A stretch of DNA of 40,878 nt from an uncultured Clostridia bacterium (GTDB taxonomy: Bacteria; Bacillota; Clostridia; Oscillospirales; Ruminococcaceae), in assembly GCA_947627205.1 (NCBI GenBank), contig CANQVE010000016.1:1-40878 (forward strand), in the 5' to 3' direction. The translations under genes were made by a program, and so were the position numbers. A model generated the notes under the pieces. It made no database searches. It was not told where the DNA came from and worked only from the letters and a program-made list of their open reading frames with translations. This document shows, in pieces, positions 31,679 through 40,803 of this stretch. Each line of letters starts with the position of its first letter. The stretch's first letter is position 1.

Positions 31679-32640
31679 ATTATTCCCGCTTTTTTACATG
31701 CTTCTTCGCAGGCTTTTATGACCTGCGCTACGGCTTCTTCAATTGTACCGCCTTTAAAAGAACAGCCCGACGCTCTTTCGTGTCCTCCGCCGCCGAAAAG
31801 CTGTGCGATCTCTGAACAGTCTATGAGCTTTGAAGAACGGAGCGACAATTTATAAACGCCCTTTTTCTTTTCCTTTGCACAGATACCGATATCTACGCCC
31901 TGTATCTGGCGGGGAATATTTGCGAGCGCGCCGATGTCGTCGCTGTCGATATCCTCTATGCTTTCGGTCATTGAAAGCGGAGCATAGATCACCGCTATAT
32001 GACCGTCGGCATAATATTCTATGGTATTCAGAGCGGACTGTTCTAGCTTTATCCTGCCTTTTGTTTTCAGCTCAAACATTGTATAGTTTATACCCGCAAA
32101 ATCCGCTCCGAAGCCTATCATCTCGGCGGCGATACGGTGGGTGCGCGGTGTGGTGTTGCTGTATCTGAAACAGCCCGTGTCGGTCGCCGTTCCCGTATAG
32201 ACGGAGTTTGCAAGAGCCTTGTCAAAAGGAACTCCGAGCTCGTTTATTATCTCGTAAATTATCTCGCAAGCCGCCGCGCTGTCCGCGTCTAAAAGCGTTC
32301 TTTTTGCATATTCGGTGTTTGATATATGGTGGTCAATGCAAAGCTCGGCTTTGTCGCCTGTTTCTTTCATATCGCCGAGTAATTTTGTATCCGCAACATC
32401 TACGCATACTATCGTTTTCGGCTCAAAAGTCTGCGCCTTTACGGCGTCAAAAAGATAATCGAATTTATGAGGTATCTCTTCGGGACATACCGCTTTTGCT
32501 TTTTTCCCCAGCCTTTGAAGCGCTCCGCAAAGCGCCGTTCCGCAGCCGAGAGTATCGCCGTCGGGGCTTGCGTGCATAAGGATAAGATAATCGTCGTTTT
32601 CGCGGAGAAATTTTACCGCTTCTTTTATGTCAATCCTCAT
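31675..32640 (-). CDS. nrnA: DHH-family bifunctional oligoribonuclease / pAp phosphatase
   Basis: NrnA degrades very short RNA oligonucleotides (nanoRNA) and dephosphorylates pAp. The metal-binding DHH domain has DGD (27-29), a VCVDVAD segment and DHH at 103-105. The DHHA1 domain ends in GGGGHERASG (about 285-294). The 321-residue length is typical, and the position between rbfA and truB is the conserved one in Bacillota. The ATG at 32640 follows AAGGGTGA and overlaps rbfA by 11 bp; the longer in-frame reading lies within rbfA and is rejected. Confidence 0.9.
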   Translation of the reverse strand: MRIDIKEAVKFLRENDDYLILMHASPDGDTLGCGTALCGALQRLGKKAKAVCPEEIPHKFDYLFDAVKAQTFEPKTIVCVDVADTKLLGDMKETGDKAELCIDHHISNTEYAKRTLLDADSAAACEIIYEIINELGVPFDKALANSVYTGTATDTGCFRYSNTTPRTHRIAAEMIGFGADFAGINYTMFELKTKGRIKLEQSALNTIEYYADGHIAVIYAPLSMTESIEDIDSDDIGALANIPRQIQGVDIGICAKEKKKGVYKLSLRSSKLIDCSEIAQLFGGGGHERASGCSFKGGTIEEAVAQVIKACEEACKKAGII

Positions 32641-32998
32641 CACTTTCACCCTTATCCTTTGAAAATCCCGATATGATCTTGTCGATATGCTCCGCATAAT
32701 CGAGAGAATTATCCGAAAGGAATATAAGCTCGGGCATTTTGCGCATTCTTATCCTTGCAGCTATCATTTTCTTGAAATAACCGCCCGCGGCTTTCATGCC
32801 CTCTACAGCCTTTGCGGTGCGTTCTTCCCCGCCCATGCACGATACCCATACTTTACAGTATGAAAAGTCGCTCGAAAGCTCTGTGCGCGTTATTGTCACA
32901 AAGCTCTCGGAAACGCGCGGATCTTTTACTCCCGCAACCGCAGACGACAATTCTCTCAGAATATCCTCGTTTATGCGTTTAATATTATAATTTGGCAT
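32630..32998 (-). CDS. rbfA: 30S ribosome-binding factor A
   Basis: RbfA is a small KH-type factor that helps late 30S maturation and 16S rRNA 5'-end processing. The 122 residues show the family pattern: IKRINEDILRELSSAV, KDPRVSESFVTITRTELSSDFSYCKVWVS, and a helix KAVEGMKAAGGYFKKMIAARIRMRKMPELIF. The C-terminal DNSLDYAEHIDKII matches the usual end before a charged tail. It lies 32 bp after infB and overlaps nrnA. Confidence 0.94.
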   Translation of the reverse strand: MPNYNIKRINEDILRELSSAVAGVKDPRVSESFVTITRTELSSDFSYCKVWVSCMGGEERTAKAVEGMKAAGGYFKKMIAARIRMRKMPELIFLSDNSLDYAEHIDKIISGFSKDKGESDED

Positions 32999-33030
32999 AG
33001 TTCATTCCTTTACTCATAACAAAGGGATAC

Positions 33031-35865
33031 TTATTCTCTGTATTCCTCCATAACATAAGCTTCAAAAATGTCGCCCTCTTTGATGTCCGTAAACTTTTCA
33101 AGACTTATTCCGCATTCAAATCCCGCAGAAACTTCCTTTACGGCGTCTTTAAAACGCTGAAGTCCCGCTATCTTGTCGTCGCCGACAACAATGCCGTCGC
33201 GGACAATGCGTATCTGCGAACTGCGCGATATCTTTCCGTCAAGGACATACGAACCCGCGACTGTTCCGACACTGCTTATCTTATAGACCTGTCTTACCTC
33301 TGCCTTTCCGAGAGCGACTTCGCGGACCTTAGGAGCGAGCATTCCTTTCATAGCGGAAGTTATATCTTCAATTGCGTCGTAAATTACCCTGTAAAGGCGT
33401 ATCTCAACACCGTTTTCCTTTGCAACTTCTTCAGCCGCAGAGTTCGGTCTTACGTTAAAGCCTACGATAATGGCGTTGCTGGCGTCAGCAAGTTTTACGT
33501 CGCTTTCGTTTACAGCTCCTACACCGCCGTGGATAACGCGGACGTTCACTTCGTCGCTCGACAGTTTTTCAAGCGACTGCTTTACCGCTTCGACAGAACC
33601 TTGTACGTCCGCTTTTACGATAATAGGAAGTTCCTTTATTTCGCCCTGCTCGATAGAACTGAACAGATTGTCGAGAGTTACCTTTTTGTATGCGGAGAAC
33701 TGTTCTTCCTTTGCCTCGGTCTTGCGCTTTTCAACAAGCTCTCTCGCGAGCTTTTCGTCCTCGACCGCCGCAAATGTGTCGCCCGCAGACGGAACTTCGG
33801 AAAGTCCCATTATTTCTACGGGTATAGACGGTCCTGCTTCGCTTACGCTCTTTCCTGTGTCGTCACGCATAACTCTTACTCTGCCGACTGCCATTCCAGC
33901 GATTATAATATCGCCCGTATGGAGCGTTCCGTTCTGTACCAAGAGCGTAGCTATAGGACCTCTCGACTTGTCGAGGCGCGCTTCTATAACTGCGCCCTTT
34001 GCAAGTCTGTCGGGGTTTGCTTTAAGCTCCATTACGTCCGCGGCAAGTCCTACCATTTCGAGCAGGTTATCCATTCCCTCGCCTGTTTTTGCAGATACGG
34101 GAACGCATATAACATTTCCGCCCCAATCTTCGCATACGAGATCATATTTTGTAAGCTCTTCCTTTATCTTGTCGGGATTTGCGCCCTCTTTATCCATTTT
34201 GTTTATAGCTACGATTATCTGAACGCCTGCCGCTTTGGCATGGTTTATCGCTTCGACAGTCTGGGGCATAATTCCGTCGTCCGCCGCGACAACAAGTATA
34301 GCTATATCCGTTATCATTGCACCGCGCGCTCTCATTGCCGTAAACGCTTCGTGTCCGGGAGTATCAAGGAACGTTATGTCGCGGTCTTTAAGATGAACGC
34401 GGTATGCGCCGATATGCTGGGTTATGCCGCCCGCTTCGGTAGAAGTAACGTGCGCATGGCGTATATAGTCGAGGATAGATGTCTTTCCGTGGTCAACGTG
34501 TCCCATAACTACGACAACAGGCGAACGCGATTTAAGGTCCTCGTCCTTGTCCTCAACGTCTTCAAAAAGACGCTCCTCTATAGTTACAACAATTTCCTTT
34601 TCGACTTTTGCGCCGAGTTCTTCGGCAACAAGAGAAGCCGTATCGAAATCTATGGTTTCATTTATATTCGCCATTACTCCGAGTCCGAACAGCTTCTTTA
34701 TGACCTCGGACGCGGTGACTTTGAGCCTTGTCGCAAGTTCTCCGACAACTATCTCGTCGGGGATCTGAACTTTAATCTGCTGCTTTCTTGCGCGCTCAAG
34801 TTCAAGCCTTTTCAGCTTCTGCGCTTCGGTCTCGCGCTTGCTCGAATACTGCTGTTTTCCGCGCTGCTGGGATTTCTGCGTCAATTTCTGCTTGCTGCGG
34901 AAATTGTCGCTGTTCATGCCCCTGCCGCCTGCCATTGTTTCATAGCGCTCGTTGTATTTGTCAAGCTCAAAATAGCTTCCTCTTGTATCGACTTTTTTCG
35001 TAACCTGTTCGCCGTGCTTTACAGCTTCGCCTTTTTGCTTCTGCTGTACGGGAGGAGTATTGACCTTTATCTTACTGCTGTCAATAGCGGGTTTTGAAAC
35101 AGGCTGTTGTTTTATAACAGACGGCTTGTTCGTATCATTCGGCTTTGTTTTCTGTCCCTGGCGATTATTTGCAGACTGGTTCTGCTGTTTTGAAAAGCCG
35201 CGATTATTATTGCCATTATTGTTCTGCTTATGACTATCGCGGTTATCACGGTTTTGCGCGCTGCCCTGCTTGTTATCAAAACGGCTGTTCTGATTATTCG
35301 GGCGGTTTTCGTGACTGCGTGCATCGCCGGAAGTCTTCTGTTCGGGCTTCTGTTCCTTTTCCGCTTCTTTTTCGGGTTTCTTTTCTTCCGCTTTTTCCTC
35401 GGGCTTTGCTTCGGTTTTTGCTTCCGATTTTTCTTCTGCTTTTTCGGCAGGCTTTGCGTCGGCTTTCTTCTCCGCCTTTTCCTTTGACTTTACGGAAGTC
35501 TTAGTCTTTGGCTTTTCCTCTGTCTCGGCAGGTTCTTGCTGTTCGGCTTCCTGCGGTTTTTTGTCAGCGGTTTCCGCTTTCTTTGAGGAGGTCTTTTTCT
35601 TGGTCTCTTTCTTTTCCTCCGCCGCAGGCTTAGGAGTTTTTATACTCTTAGTCTGTGCAAATGCGGCAGCCAAGTCTTTGACCTCGTTTTCTCTTGTAAA
35701 TTTTTCAAGAAGATAACCTACCTCGTCCGCACCGATAGCAGACGTAGTTTTCCTCGGGGTTTTTACGGGAAAAACCTCGTCCAGAATACTCAGAAGCTCC
35801 GATTTGTCAACGCCCAGATCGCTTGCAACTGTCTGGACCTTGTATTTGATTTGTTTACTTGGCAA
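33031..35865 (-). CDS. infB: Translation initiation factor IF-2
   Basis: IF-2 is the GTPase that brings initiator fMet-tRNA to the 30S subunit and promotes subunit joining. The 944 residues comprise a short N-terminal IF2N-like domain (1-60), a long low-complexity Lys/Glu/Ala then Asn/Gln/Arg linker (about 75-350), a second IF2N region (about 365-420) and the GTPase core. The core has G1 GHVDHGKT (455-462), G3 DTPGH (501-505) and G4 NKMD (555-558). C-terminal beta-barrel and tRNA-binding domains follow. The start is TTG at 35865 with GGAGG nine bases upstream; no ATG or GTG fits. It lies 54 bp after ylxQ. Confidence 0.96.
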   Translation of the reverse strand: MPSKQIKYKVQTVASDLGVDKSELLSILDEVFPVKTPRKTTSAIGADEVGYLLEKFTRENEVKDLAAAFAQTKSIKTPKPAAEEKKETKKKTSSKKAETADKKPQEAEQQEPAETEEKPKTKTSVKSKEKAEKKADAKPAEKAEEKSEAKTEAKPEEKAEEKKPEKEAEKEQKPEQKTSGDARSHENRPNNQNSRFDNKQGSAQNRDNRDSHKQNNNGNNNRGFSKQQNQSANNRQGQKTKPNDTNKPSVIKQQPVSKPAIDSSKIKVNTPPVQQKQKGEAVKHGEQVTKKVDTRGSYFELDKYNERYETMAGGRGMNSDNFRSKQKLTQKSQQRGKQQYSSKRETEAQKLKRLELERARKQQIKVQIPDEIVVGELATRLKVTASEVIKKLFGLGVMANINETIDFDTASLVAEELGAKVEKEIVVTIEERLFEDVEDKDEDLKSRSPVVVVMGHVDHGKTSILDYIRHAHVTSTEAGGITQHIGAYRVHLKDRDITFLDTPGHEAFTAMRARGAMITDIAILVVAADDGIMPQTVEAINHAKAAGVQIIVAINKMDKEGANPDKIKEELTKYDLVCEDWGGNVICVPVSAKTGEGMDNLLEMVGLAADVMELKANPDRLAKGAVIEARLDKSRGPIATLLVQNGTLHTGDIIIAGMAVGRVRVMRDDTGKSVSEAGPSIPVEIMGLSEVPSAGDTFAAVEDEKLARELVEKRKTEAKEEQFSAYKKVTLDNLFSSIEQGEIKELPIIVKADVQGSVEAVKQSLEKLSSDEVNVRVIHGGVGAVNESDVKLADASNAIIVGFNVRPNSAAEEVAKENGVEIRLYRVIYDAIEDITSAMKGMLAPKVREVALGKAEVRQVYKISSVGTVAGSYVLDGKISRSSQIRIVRDGIVVGDDKIAGLQRFKDAVKEVSAGFECGISLEKFTDIKEGDIFEAYVMEEYRE

Positions 35866-35919
35866 TGTATATTTCCTCCAAACCTTTGGGCTGTACGCCC
35901 CGAAATTTATTATTTGCGA

Positions 35920-36216
35920 TCATACTATGTGTTTTACCGCCGCTTTGAAAAGTCCCTCGTCATTTATGAGAAAAACTCCCGTGCGCTTTCCTACGGCATT
36001 TAACGCTTCGTCCATTGTAAAATCAGCTTTTACAACCGACCTGTTATATTTCTCTGCAAAAAAGCAGATCTCCTTTTCAGTCTTTTCCGAAATATCAGAA
36101 GCAAGTATCACTCCGCAGAATCCCTTTTCAGAAAGTCCGCCGCATACCGCCTCGAACCCTGTGATAAGTTTTCCCGCGCGTTTGCTTAGACCTATCGCGG
36201 TCAGCGTTTTATTCAT
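35920..36216 (-). CDS. ylxQ: L7Ae/L30e-family RNA-binding protein YlxQ
   Basis: A 98-residue K-turn-type RNA-binding protein of the L7Ae/L30e/Gadd45 family, found between nusA/ylxR and infB in Bacillota. The pattern is TAIGLSKRAGKLITGFEAV, then GVILASDISEKTEKEI and VGKRTGVFLINDEGL. The exact cellular role is not settled. The ATG at 36216 overlaps the end of ylxR by 8 bp and follows GGAGAT; a much longer in-frame reading overlaps ylxR throughout and is rejected. Confidence 0.9.
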   Translation of the reverse strand: MNKTLTAIGLSKRAGKLITGFEAVCGGLSEKGFCGVILASDISEKTEKEICFFAEKYNRSVVKADFTMDEALNAVGKRTGVFLINDEGLFKAAVKHIV

Positions 36217-36481
36217 CGGGCAATATCTCCTTTCGGATGCTTTCGTATATCTCATCCGATATCGGGAGCTTGAAAGAACGTTCGAGCTTTTTCCCTTTTT
36301 TTGCAATTTGAAAACAGCTCATGTCATTGCAGAGATAAGCTCCTCTGCCGTTCATTTTTCCCGTTTTATCAAGAACGATACTGCCCTCGGGAGTTCGCAC
36401 TATCCTTATAGCGCCTTTCTTGCCTATCATTTCTCCGCAGGCAATGCACTTTCTCATCGGGACTTTTGCTTTATCAGCCAT
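36209..36481 (-). CDS. ylxR: YlxR family RNA-binding protein (RnpM)
   Basis: A 90-residue basic protein of the YlxR/DUF448 family. Signatures are MRKCIACGEMIGKKGAIRIV and GRGAYLCNDMSCFQIAKK, and four cysteines are present. Family members bind RNA and have been described as modulators of RNase P. The ATG at 36481 overlaps the 3' end of nusA by 8 bp, and CGGAGC lies upstream. The 17 extra residues of the longer frame fall inside nusA. Confidence 0.92.
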   Translation of the reverse strand: MADKAKVPMRKCIACGEMIGKKGAIRIVRTPEGSIVLDKTGKMNGRGAYLCNDMSCFQIAKKGKKLERSFKLPISDEIYESIRKEILPDE

Positions 36482-37652
36482 CGGCTTGCTCCGTTTCTTC
36501 GGACTCGTTTTCTTCGAGCGGGACGGTTTCATAATCTTCGGGTTTTACCGCGCTCTGTGCTTTTATGTCGATCTTATATCCCGTCAGTTTCGCGGCAAGC
36601 CATGCGTTCTGTCCCTTATTTCCTATTGCAAGCGAAAGCTGACTGTCGGGAACAATGACCTTGCAGGACTTTTTGTCGGGATTTGGATTTGTGATGATGA
36701 CCTTTACAACATCAGCGGGCTTCAGCGCCTGCGTTATAAACTCCTCTGCGTCGTCGCCGTACAATACGACATCGACCTTTTCTCCGTTTATTTCCTTTGT
36801 AACGGCGTTTATCCTGCTCTTCTGAGGACCTATGCATGCGCCCAGGGCGTCAACGTTCGGATCGTTGCTCTTAACGGCTATCTTGCTCCTGCTTCCCGGG
36901 ACGCGGCTGACCGCCTTTATTTCGACTGTTCCGTCGTAAATTTCGGGGCATTCAAGCTCAAACAGGCGCTTTATCAGCCACTTGTCTGTTCTTGAAACTT
37001 TCAGATACTGGTTTTTCTCGCCCTCTTTATACTCCTTTGAAATGCCCGAAATATAAACCTTTATGACCTGACCTACTTCAAGCACTTCGCCGGGTATCTG
37101 CTCGTTTCTCGGCAGAATGACTTCGTTCTTGTTTATTTCAAGCGTAGCTATGAGCGTTTTTGGCTCTACCTTTGTAACAACAGCCGATACGGCTTCGTTT
37201 TCATATTTGCCCCATATCTCGCTTAAGTGCTGGCGCTCTGCGTTTGAAAATCCCTGTTTTATCAGGTCTTTAGCGTTCTTCGCGGCAATTCTCTTAAACA
37301 TCTTTGTGTCAACGGGGCATTTTACTCTCGAACCGACTTCTGCTTTCGGATCGATCTTCAGAGCCTCCTCGAGAACTATTTCCTTTTCAGGCTCGTAAAG
37401 TGAATCAATGACCTCAATGACCTCTTTCATAATGCTTACGTCAAATATCTTCTTTTCAATGTCGATATTTACAATGACAAAGCTCTCCTCGTCATCATCA
37501 AAATGAAGATTTGACTTCAGGCTTTTTTCTATCGCGTACTTTATCTTGTCCGCAAGAATTTCACTCGATATCCCTTTTTCCTGAGCCAACAGCGCAAGAT
37601 TTTCGTATATGTCGCCGTAGTCCTCGCCCTTTACTGTTTTTCGTTTAGCCAT
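36474..37652 (-). CDS. nusA: Transcription termination/antitermination factor NusA
   Basis: NusA binds RNA polymerase and nascent RNA, affecting pausing, termination and antitermination. In the 392 residues the N-terminal RNA-polymerase-binding domain (about 10-130) is followed by an S1 domain (about 140-210, AVVTKVEPKTLIATLE) and two KH domains. KH1 has SKIAVKSNDPNVDALGACIG and KH2 has SQLSLAIGNKGQNAWLAAKL. An acidic tail ends the protein, and the acidic repeats of proteobacterial NusA are absent, as usual in Bacillota. GGAGG lies ten bases before the ATG. It begins 5 bp after rimP. Confidence 0.96.
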   Translation of the reverse strand: MAKRKTVKGEDYGDIYENLALLAQEKGISSEILADKIKYAIEKSLKSNLHFDDDEESFVIVNIDIEKKIFDVSIMKEVIEVIDSLYEPEKEIVLEEALKIDPKAEVGSRVKCPVDTKMFKRIAAKNAKDLIKQGFSNAERQHLSEIWGKYENEAVSAVVTKVEPKTLIATLEINKNEVILPRNEQIPGEVLEVGQVIKVYISGISKEYKEGEKNQYLKVSRTDKWLIKRLFELECPEIYDGTVEIKAVSRVPGSRSKIAVKSNDPNVDALGACIGPQKSRINAVTKEINGEKVDVVLYGDDAEEFITQALKPADVVKVIITNPNPDKKSCKVIVPDSQLSLAIGNKGQNAWLAAKLTGYKIDIKAQSAVKPEDYETVPLEENESEETEQADG

Positions 37653-37657
37653 TTCCG

Positions 37658-38164
37658 TTATACCTCCGTCATTATTTCATCAAAATCATCAAAATCGTCA
37701 TAATTCATCGAAGAAATTTCCGAGAGCAAAAGCTCTGCTTCTCCAAATTCCCCCGAAATATTTACTTTCTCGCCGTCAAAGCCTTTCAGAACGCATTTTA
37801 CGTCCTTTGCTTTTAACTCCTCCGAGAGTTTATATGTCTTCAGCTTTATCCTTTTTCCGACAGAAACGTATATTTGGTCTATACGTCTTATCGGACGTTC
37901 AAGCCCCGCCGAACCTACCTCGAGGTAGTCTATCTTCTCCACGAACGGCTGTTTGTCAACTTCTGCGTTTATTAGTCCGTCAATGCTCTCACAGTCGTCT
38001 ATAGATATGCCCTCGGGCTTATCTATAAGTATCCTCAGATACCAGCTCGCGCCCTCCTTTATGAAAACAACGTCCCATAAAGAATACCCGTGTCCCTCGA
38101 CTATAGGTCTTACGACCTTTTCCGCCGCCGCTTCTACCTGATTGAAACCTTTGGCAAAACTCAA
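37658..38164 (-). CDS. rimP: Ribosome maturation factor RimP
   Basis: RimP assists 30S assembly. The 168 residues follow the family pattern: VEAAAEKVVRPIVEGHGYSLWDVVFIKEG, LRILIDKPEGISIDDCESI, YLEVGSAGLERPI and a C-terminal SH3-like domain. The start is read as TTG at 38164 because AGGAGGT stands six bases upstream; longer in-frame readings have no such site and add residues foreign to the family. It is the first gene of the nusA-infB operon. Confidence 0.9.
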   Translation of the reverse strand: MSFAKGFNQVEAAAEKVVRPIVEGHGYSLWDVVFIKEGASWYLRILIDKPEGISIDDCESIDGLINAEVDKQPFVEKIDYLEVGSAGLERPIRRIDQIYVSVGKRIKLKTYKLSEELKAKDVKCVLKGFDGEKVNISGEFGEAELLLSEISSMNYDDFDDFDEIMTEV

Positions 38165-38183
38165 AAAACTACCTCCTCTTTTT

Positions 38184-38202
38184 TCAGGCTGTCGATAAAG
38201 CC
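38184..38202. repeat. Single arm of the TCAGGCTGTCGATAAAGCC repeat
   Basis: These 19 bases are identical to 29761-29779. They contain a small hairpin (AGGCT/AGCCT type) and sit in the leader of rimP. Confidence 0.6.
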
Positions 38203-38219
38203 TGTGATTTTCTTTTATT

Positions 38220-38248
38220 ATTTTATGCACATACGGCTCTGTTCGCAA
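38220..38248 (-). promoter_or_regulatory. Candidate promoter for the rimP-ribF operon
   Basis: On the minus strand, TTGCGA (38243-38248), a 17-bp spacer and TAAAAT (38220-38225). The site lies just downstream of the rplA terminator, as an operon promoter should. Confidence 0.6.
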
Positions 38249-38262
38249 TAAAATGCCATTTC

Positions 38263-38297
38263 AAAAAACCGCCGCTCGGATCTCTCCGAGCGGTGAT
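38263..38297 (-). terminator. Intrinsic terminator after rplA
   Basis: On the minus strand, CCGCTCGGA (complement of 38085-type arm 38285-38293) pairs with TCCGAGCGG (complement of 38272-38280) around GAGA, followed by six T. It closes the rpmG-secE-nusG-rplK-rplA operon before rplJL could follow. Confidence 0.88.
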
Positions 38298-38319
38298 AAT
38301 TATGCGCAATAATCCCCCG

Positions 38320-39012
38320 TCACACACCAAAGCGCAGAGTGTTTACCCTAACGCCGGGGCCCATGGTCGAGGATACAGTACAGCTCTTTATATACTGTCC
38401 CTTTGCCGCCGCGGGCTTAGCCTTTACAACTGCTTCCATAAGCGCGTCAAAGTTCTCCTCCAGCTTTTCTATGCCAAAGGATGCTTTTCCTATGGGGCAG
38501 TGAATGATGTTTGACTTATCAAGGCGGTATTCGATCTTACCTGCCTTTGCTTCCTGAACAGCCTTTCCGACATCGGGCGTAACTGTTCCTGCCTTGGGGT
38601 TAGGCATAAGTCCTCTCGGACCAAGTACCTTACCGAGACGTCCTACGACACCCATCATATCGGGTGTAGCTATAACTACCTCGAAATCCATCCAGCCGCC
38701 CTGGATCTTTGCGACTGTTTCATTATCAGCGATATAATCAGCTCCCGCAGCCTTTGCGTCAGCCTCTTTCTCGGGCTTGCAGAATACGAGAGTTCTTATG
38801 GTCTTGCCTGTTCCGTTGGGAAGTACGACCGCACCGCGGACCTGCTGGTCAGCGTGCTTTGAGTCAACGCCCAGACGAATATGGAGCTCGACAGTCTCGT
38901 CAAACTTTGCCTTTGCTGTCTTGCAGACAAGGTCAAGAGCCTCCTGCGACTCGTAAACCTTTGCGGGATCTATGAGCTTTGCGCTCTCAACATACTTTTT
39001 TCCGTGTTTCAT
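38320..39012 (-). CDS. rplA: 50S ribosomal protein L1
   Basis: L1 binds 23S rRNA at the mobile L1 stalk near the E site and in many bacteria represses its own operon. The 230 residues match the family: [60 protein letters not shown], and [26 protein letters not shown] precedes the ATG. It is followed by a terminator and then rimP, not by rplJ. Confidence 0.97.
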   Translation of the reverse strand: MKHGKKYVESAKLIDPAKVYESQEALDLVCKTAKAKFDETVELHIRLGVDSKHADQQVRGAVVLPNGTGKTIRTLVFCKPEKEADAKAAGADYIADNETVAKIQGGWMDFEVVIATPDMMGVVGRLGKVLGPRGLMPNPKAGTVTPDVGKAVQEAKAGKIEYRLDKSNIIHCPIGKASFGIEKLEENFDALMEAVVKAKPAAAKGQYIKSCTVSSTMGPGVRVNTLRFGV

Positions 39013-39084
39013 CTAATAATCCTCCTTGTGGTTATCGGCGATTTTCGCCGCATTAGCGGAATTTATATCCTCCCACTTATTTTA
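39013..39084 (-). promoter_or_regulatory. rplK-rplA intercistronic region with small hairpin
   Basis: The 72-nt spacer holds the perfect 6-bp hairpin CGGCGA-AAA-TCGCCG (39036-39050) just before the rplA ribosome binding site, and a separate GTGGGAGGAT segment nearer rplK. Either could take part in L1 feedback control; this is inference only. Confidence 0.35.
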
Positions 39085-39510
39085 TCAGTCAACTACCTCT
39101 ACGCCCATCGAACGGCAAGTTCCCGCGATCATCGACATTGCAGCCTCAACGCTCGCCGCATTAAGGTCGGGCATCTTTGTCTCGGCAATTTCCTTGAGCT
39201 GAGCCTTTGTGATCTTTGCGACCTTTGTCTTATTCGGAACTCCCGAACCGCTCTCGATCTTGCAAGCCTTTTTTATAAGTACGCTTGCAGGGGGAGTTTT
39301 GGTGATAAACGTAAAGCTCCTGTCGGCGTAAACCGTTATAACAACAGGGATTATAAGTCCTGCCTGAGCCTTTGTGCGCTCGTTGAATTCCTTTGTAAAC
39401 GCCATAATATTAACGCCGTGCTGTCCGAGTGCCGGACCTACAGGCGGAGCCGGCGTAGCCTTGCCGGCAGGGATCTGAAGTTTAATAAAACCTGTAACCT
39501 TTTGTGCCAT
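39085..39510 (-). CDS. rplK: 50S ribosomal protein L11
   Basis: L11 forms part of the GTPase-associated centre with 23S rRNA helices 43-44. The 141 residues are standard: [35 protein letters not shown], a C-terminal RNA-binding half with [12 protein letters not shown], and ETKMPDLNA followed by [19 protein letters not shown] precedes the ATG. It lies 49 bp after nusG. Confidence 0.97.
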   Translation of the reverse strand: MAQKVTGFIKLQIPAGKATPAPPVGPALGQHGVNIMAFTKEFNERTKAQAGLIIPVVITVYADRSFTFITKTPPASVLIKKACKIESGSGVPNKTKVAKITKAQLKEIAETKMPDLNAASVEAAMSMIAGTCRSMGVEVVD

Positions 39511-39559
39511 TGCAATTATCCTCCGTAAATTTTTCTGAAAAACGTCCTCGAATTACCGC

Positions 39560-40120
39560 TCAAGCTCTCTTGACCGCGGAAAATTCGATCGTTGCGGGAA
39601 TTATCCCGCCCATCATATTGACGAGATTTACGACAAGCGTCTTGTTTTCCTCGTCAACCTCTGCGACAGTTCCTGTAAAGTCTACAAATATGCCGCCCGT
39701 AATAACTACTTCATCGCCGACCTTGAACGCGGGCGCTGAATTGTCCGAGCTGTTGTATCTGCCCTGCTCGAGCGCCATTGCTTCGCTTTCGCTGAGCGGA
39801 GTAGGCTTGGACTCGGGACCTACAAACCCCGTCACGCCTCTTGTGTTCCTGCAGATATACCACGTTTCATTTGTTTCGACCATCTTAACGAAAACGTAGC
39901 CGGGATAAACCTTTTCTTCAACTTCTACTTGCTTTTTAACAGTTACCCCGTCTTCTTTTACTTCCTTTTCGACCGTCTTTTTGGTCATCGGAATAGTGAC
40001 ATCTTCTATAAGATGTCCCAAATTGCGGTTGTCAACAAGTGTCCTAATATCATCGGCAACTTTTTTCTCATATCCCGAATAGGTGTGAAGAATATACCAT
40101 TTTGCTTCTGAATCAGCCAT
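39560..40120 (-). CDS. nusG: Transcription antitermination factor NusG
   Basis: NusG binds RNA polymerase and couples transcription to termination or translation. The 186 residues begin KWYILHTYSGYEKKVADDI (NGN domain), contain KVYPGYVFVKM and TRGVTGFVG, and end in a KOW domain (FKVGDEVVITGGIFVDFTG). A charged Glu/Lys/Val insertion of about 15 residues before YPGYVFV lengthens the NGN domain. It follows secE by 18 bp. Confidence 0.96.
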   Translation of the reverse strand: MADSEAKWYILHTYSGYEKKVADDIRTLVDNRNLGHLIEDVTIPMTKKTVEKEVKEDGVTVKKQVEVEEKVYPGYVFVKMVETNETWYICRNTRGVTGFVGPESKPTPLSESEAMALEQGRYNSSDNSAPAFKVGDEVVITGGIFVDFTGTVAEVDEENKTLVVNLVNMMGGIIPATIEFSAVKRA

Positions 40121-40138
40121 ATTAACCCCCGTAAATCG

Positions 40139-40438
40139 TCAGAACAGCAAGTTGTTCAAAAGACCGAACAGCGAATCCACGCCGAAAACCAACAGCCCCG
40201 CAATAAGGCATACCACAACGACAACTATCGTATTGCGCGTTGTTTCCTTAGGTCCGGGCCAGACGACCTTTTTAAATTCCGCTTTAGCGTCCTTAAAAAA
40301 CTTTATCGGGCCTTTCTTTGCCTTTTTGCTCTTGTCCGCTTTTTTGGAGCTTTTCTTGTCGTCAGTCTTAGCTTTCTTTGCAGACTTATCTTCTTCACTT
40401 TCGGGAGAGTTTTTTTCAAGCTCTAAATCGTTTGCCAT
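40139..40438 (-). CDS. secE: Preprotein translocase subunit SecE
   Basis: SecE clamps the SecY channel. The 99 residues comprise a long Lys/Ser/Asp-rich cytoplasmic extension (about 1-45), the conserved amphipathic KFFKDAKAEFKKVVWPGPKET and a single membrane helix (about 68-90). Single-helix SecE is usual in Gram-positive bacteria, although the charged extension is longer than in many. GGGAGGAT precedes the ATG. It lies 16 bp after rpmG. Confidence 0.95.
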   Translation of the reverse strand: MANDLELEKNSPESEEDKSAKKAKTDDKKSSKKADKSKKAKKGPIKFFKDAKAEFKKVVWPGPKETTRNTIVVVVVCLIAGLLVFGVDSLFGLLNNLLF

Positions 40439-40454
40439 AAAATCCTCCCTCTTG

Positions 40455-40604
40455 TCACTTCGTTTCTTTGTGAAGAGTGTGTTTCTTGCAGAATCTGCAA
40501 TACTTCGTCATTTCGAGCCTGTCAGGATCGTTTTTCTTGTTCTTCATGGTGTTGTAATTGCGCTGTTTGCACTCTGTACACGCCAGTGTAATTTTTACTC
40601 TCAC
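40455..40604 (-). CDS. rpmG: 50S ribosomal protein L33 (zinc form)
   Basis: A 49-residue protein too short for simple gene lists. It reads from a GTG start as [17 protein letters not shown] and continues with [18 protein letters not shown] to the end HTLHKETK. The two CxxC pairs (CTEC, CRFC) make it the zinc-binding C+ form of L33. AGGAGGTG lies six bases upstream of the GTG. It is the first gene of rpmG-secE-nusG-rplK-rplA, the usual Bacillota order. Confidence 0.95.
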   Translation of the reverse strand: MRVKITLACTECKQRNYNTMKNKKNDPDRLEMTKYCRFCKKHTLHKETK

Positions 40605-40715
40605 TTTCGGCACCTCCTAATTTATTCTGAGCCTCCCTCACGCGGGCTTTGCAAAAGATCCGCGCCTGCCTTTCGGCAGTTTTTTCGGTATATTTTTCCG
40701 TACAAAAAATTGCAC

Positions 40716-40743
40716 AAAAAAATATACCCCATTCGAGGTATAT
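40716..40743 (-). promoter_or_regulatory. Terminator-like dyad at the rpmG transcription start
   Basis: On the minus strand, ATATACC and GGTATAT (complements of 40737-40743 and 40722-40728) form a 7-bp stem followed by seven T. The predicted transcription start near 40739 falls inside the first arm. The dyad may therefore be an operator over the start site, or stop transcripts entering from upstream, rather than a classical attenuator. Confidence 0.5.
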
Positions 40744-40745
40744 TC

Positions 40746-40774
40746 ATTTTACCACATTATTTTGTATTTGTCAA
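40746..40774 (-). promoter_or_regulatory. Sigma-A promoter of the rpmG-secE-nusG-rplKA operon
   Basis: On the minus strand, TTGACA (40769-40774), a 17-bp spacer ending TGG and TAAAAT (40746-40751). The leader to the GTG of rpmG is about 135 nt and contains the small hairpin CTGCC-GAAA-GGCAG. Confidence 0.88.
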
Positions 40775-40803
40775 GCACTTTTTTATATTTTTTTGTATTT
40801 TTC

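Noticed and set aside
33529-35097. Long open frame (522 codons) on the plus strand
   Set aside because: It is antisense to infB, whose GTPase motifs are unmistakable; it has no ribosome binding site or recognisable domain.
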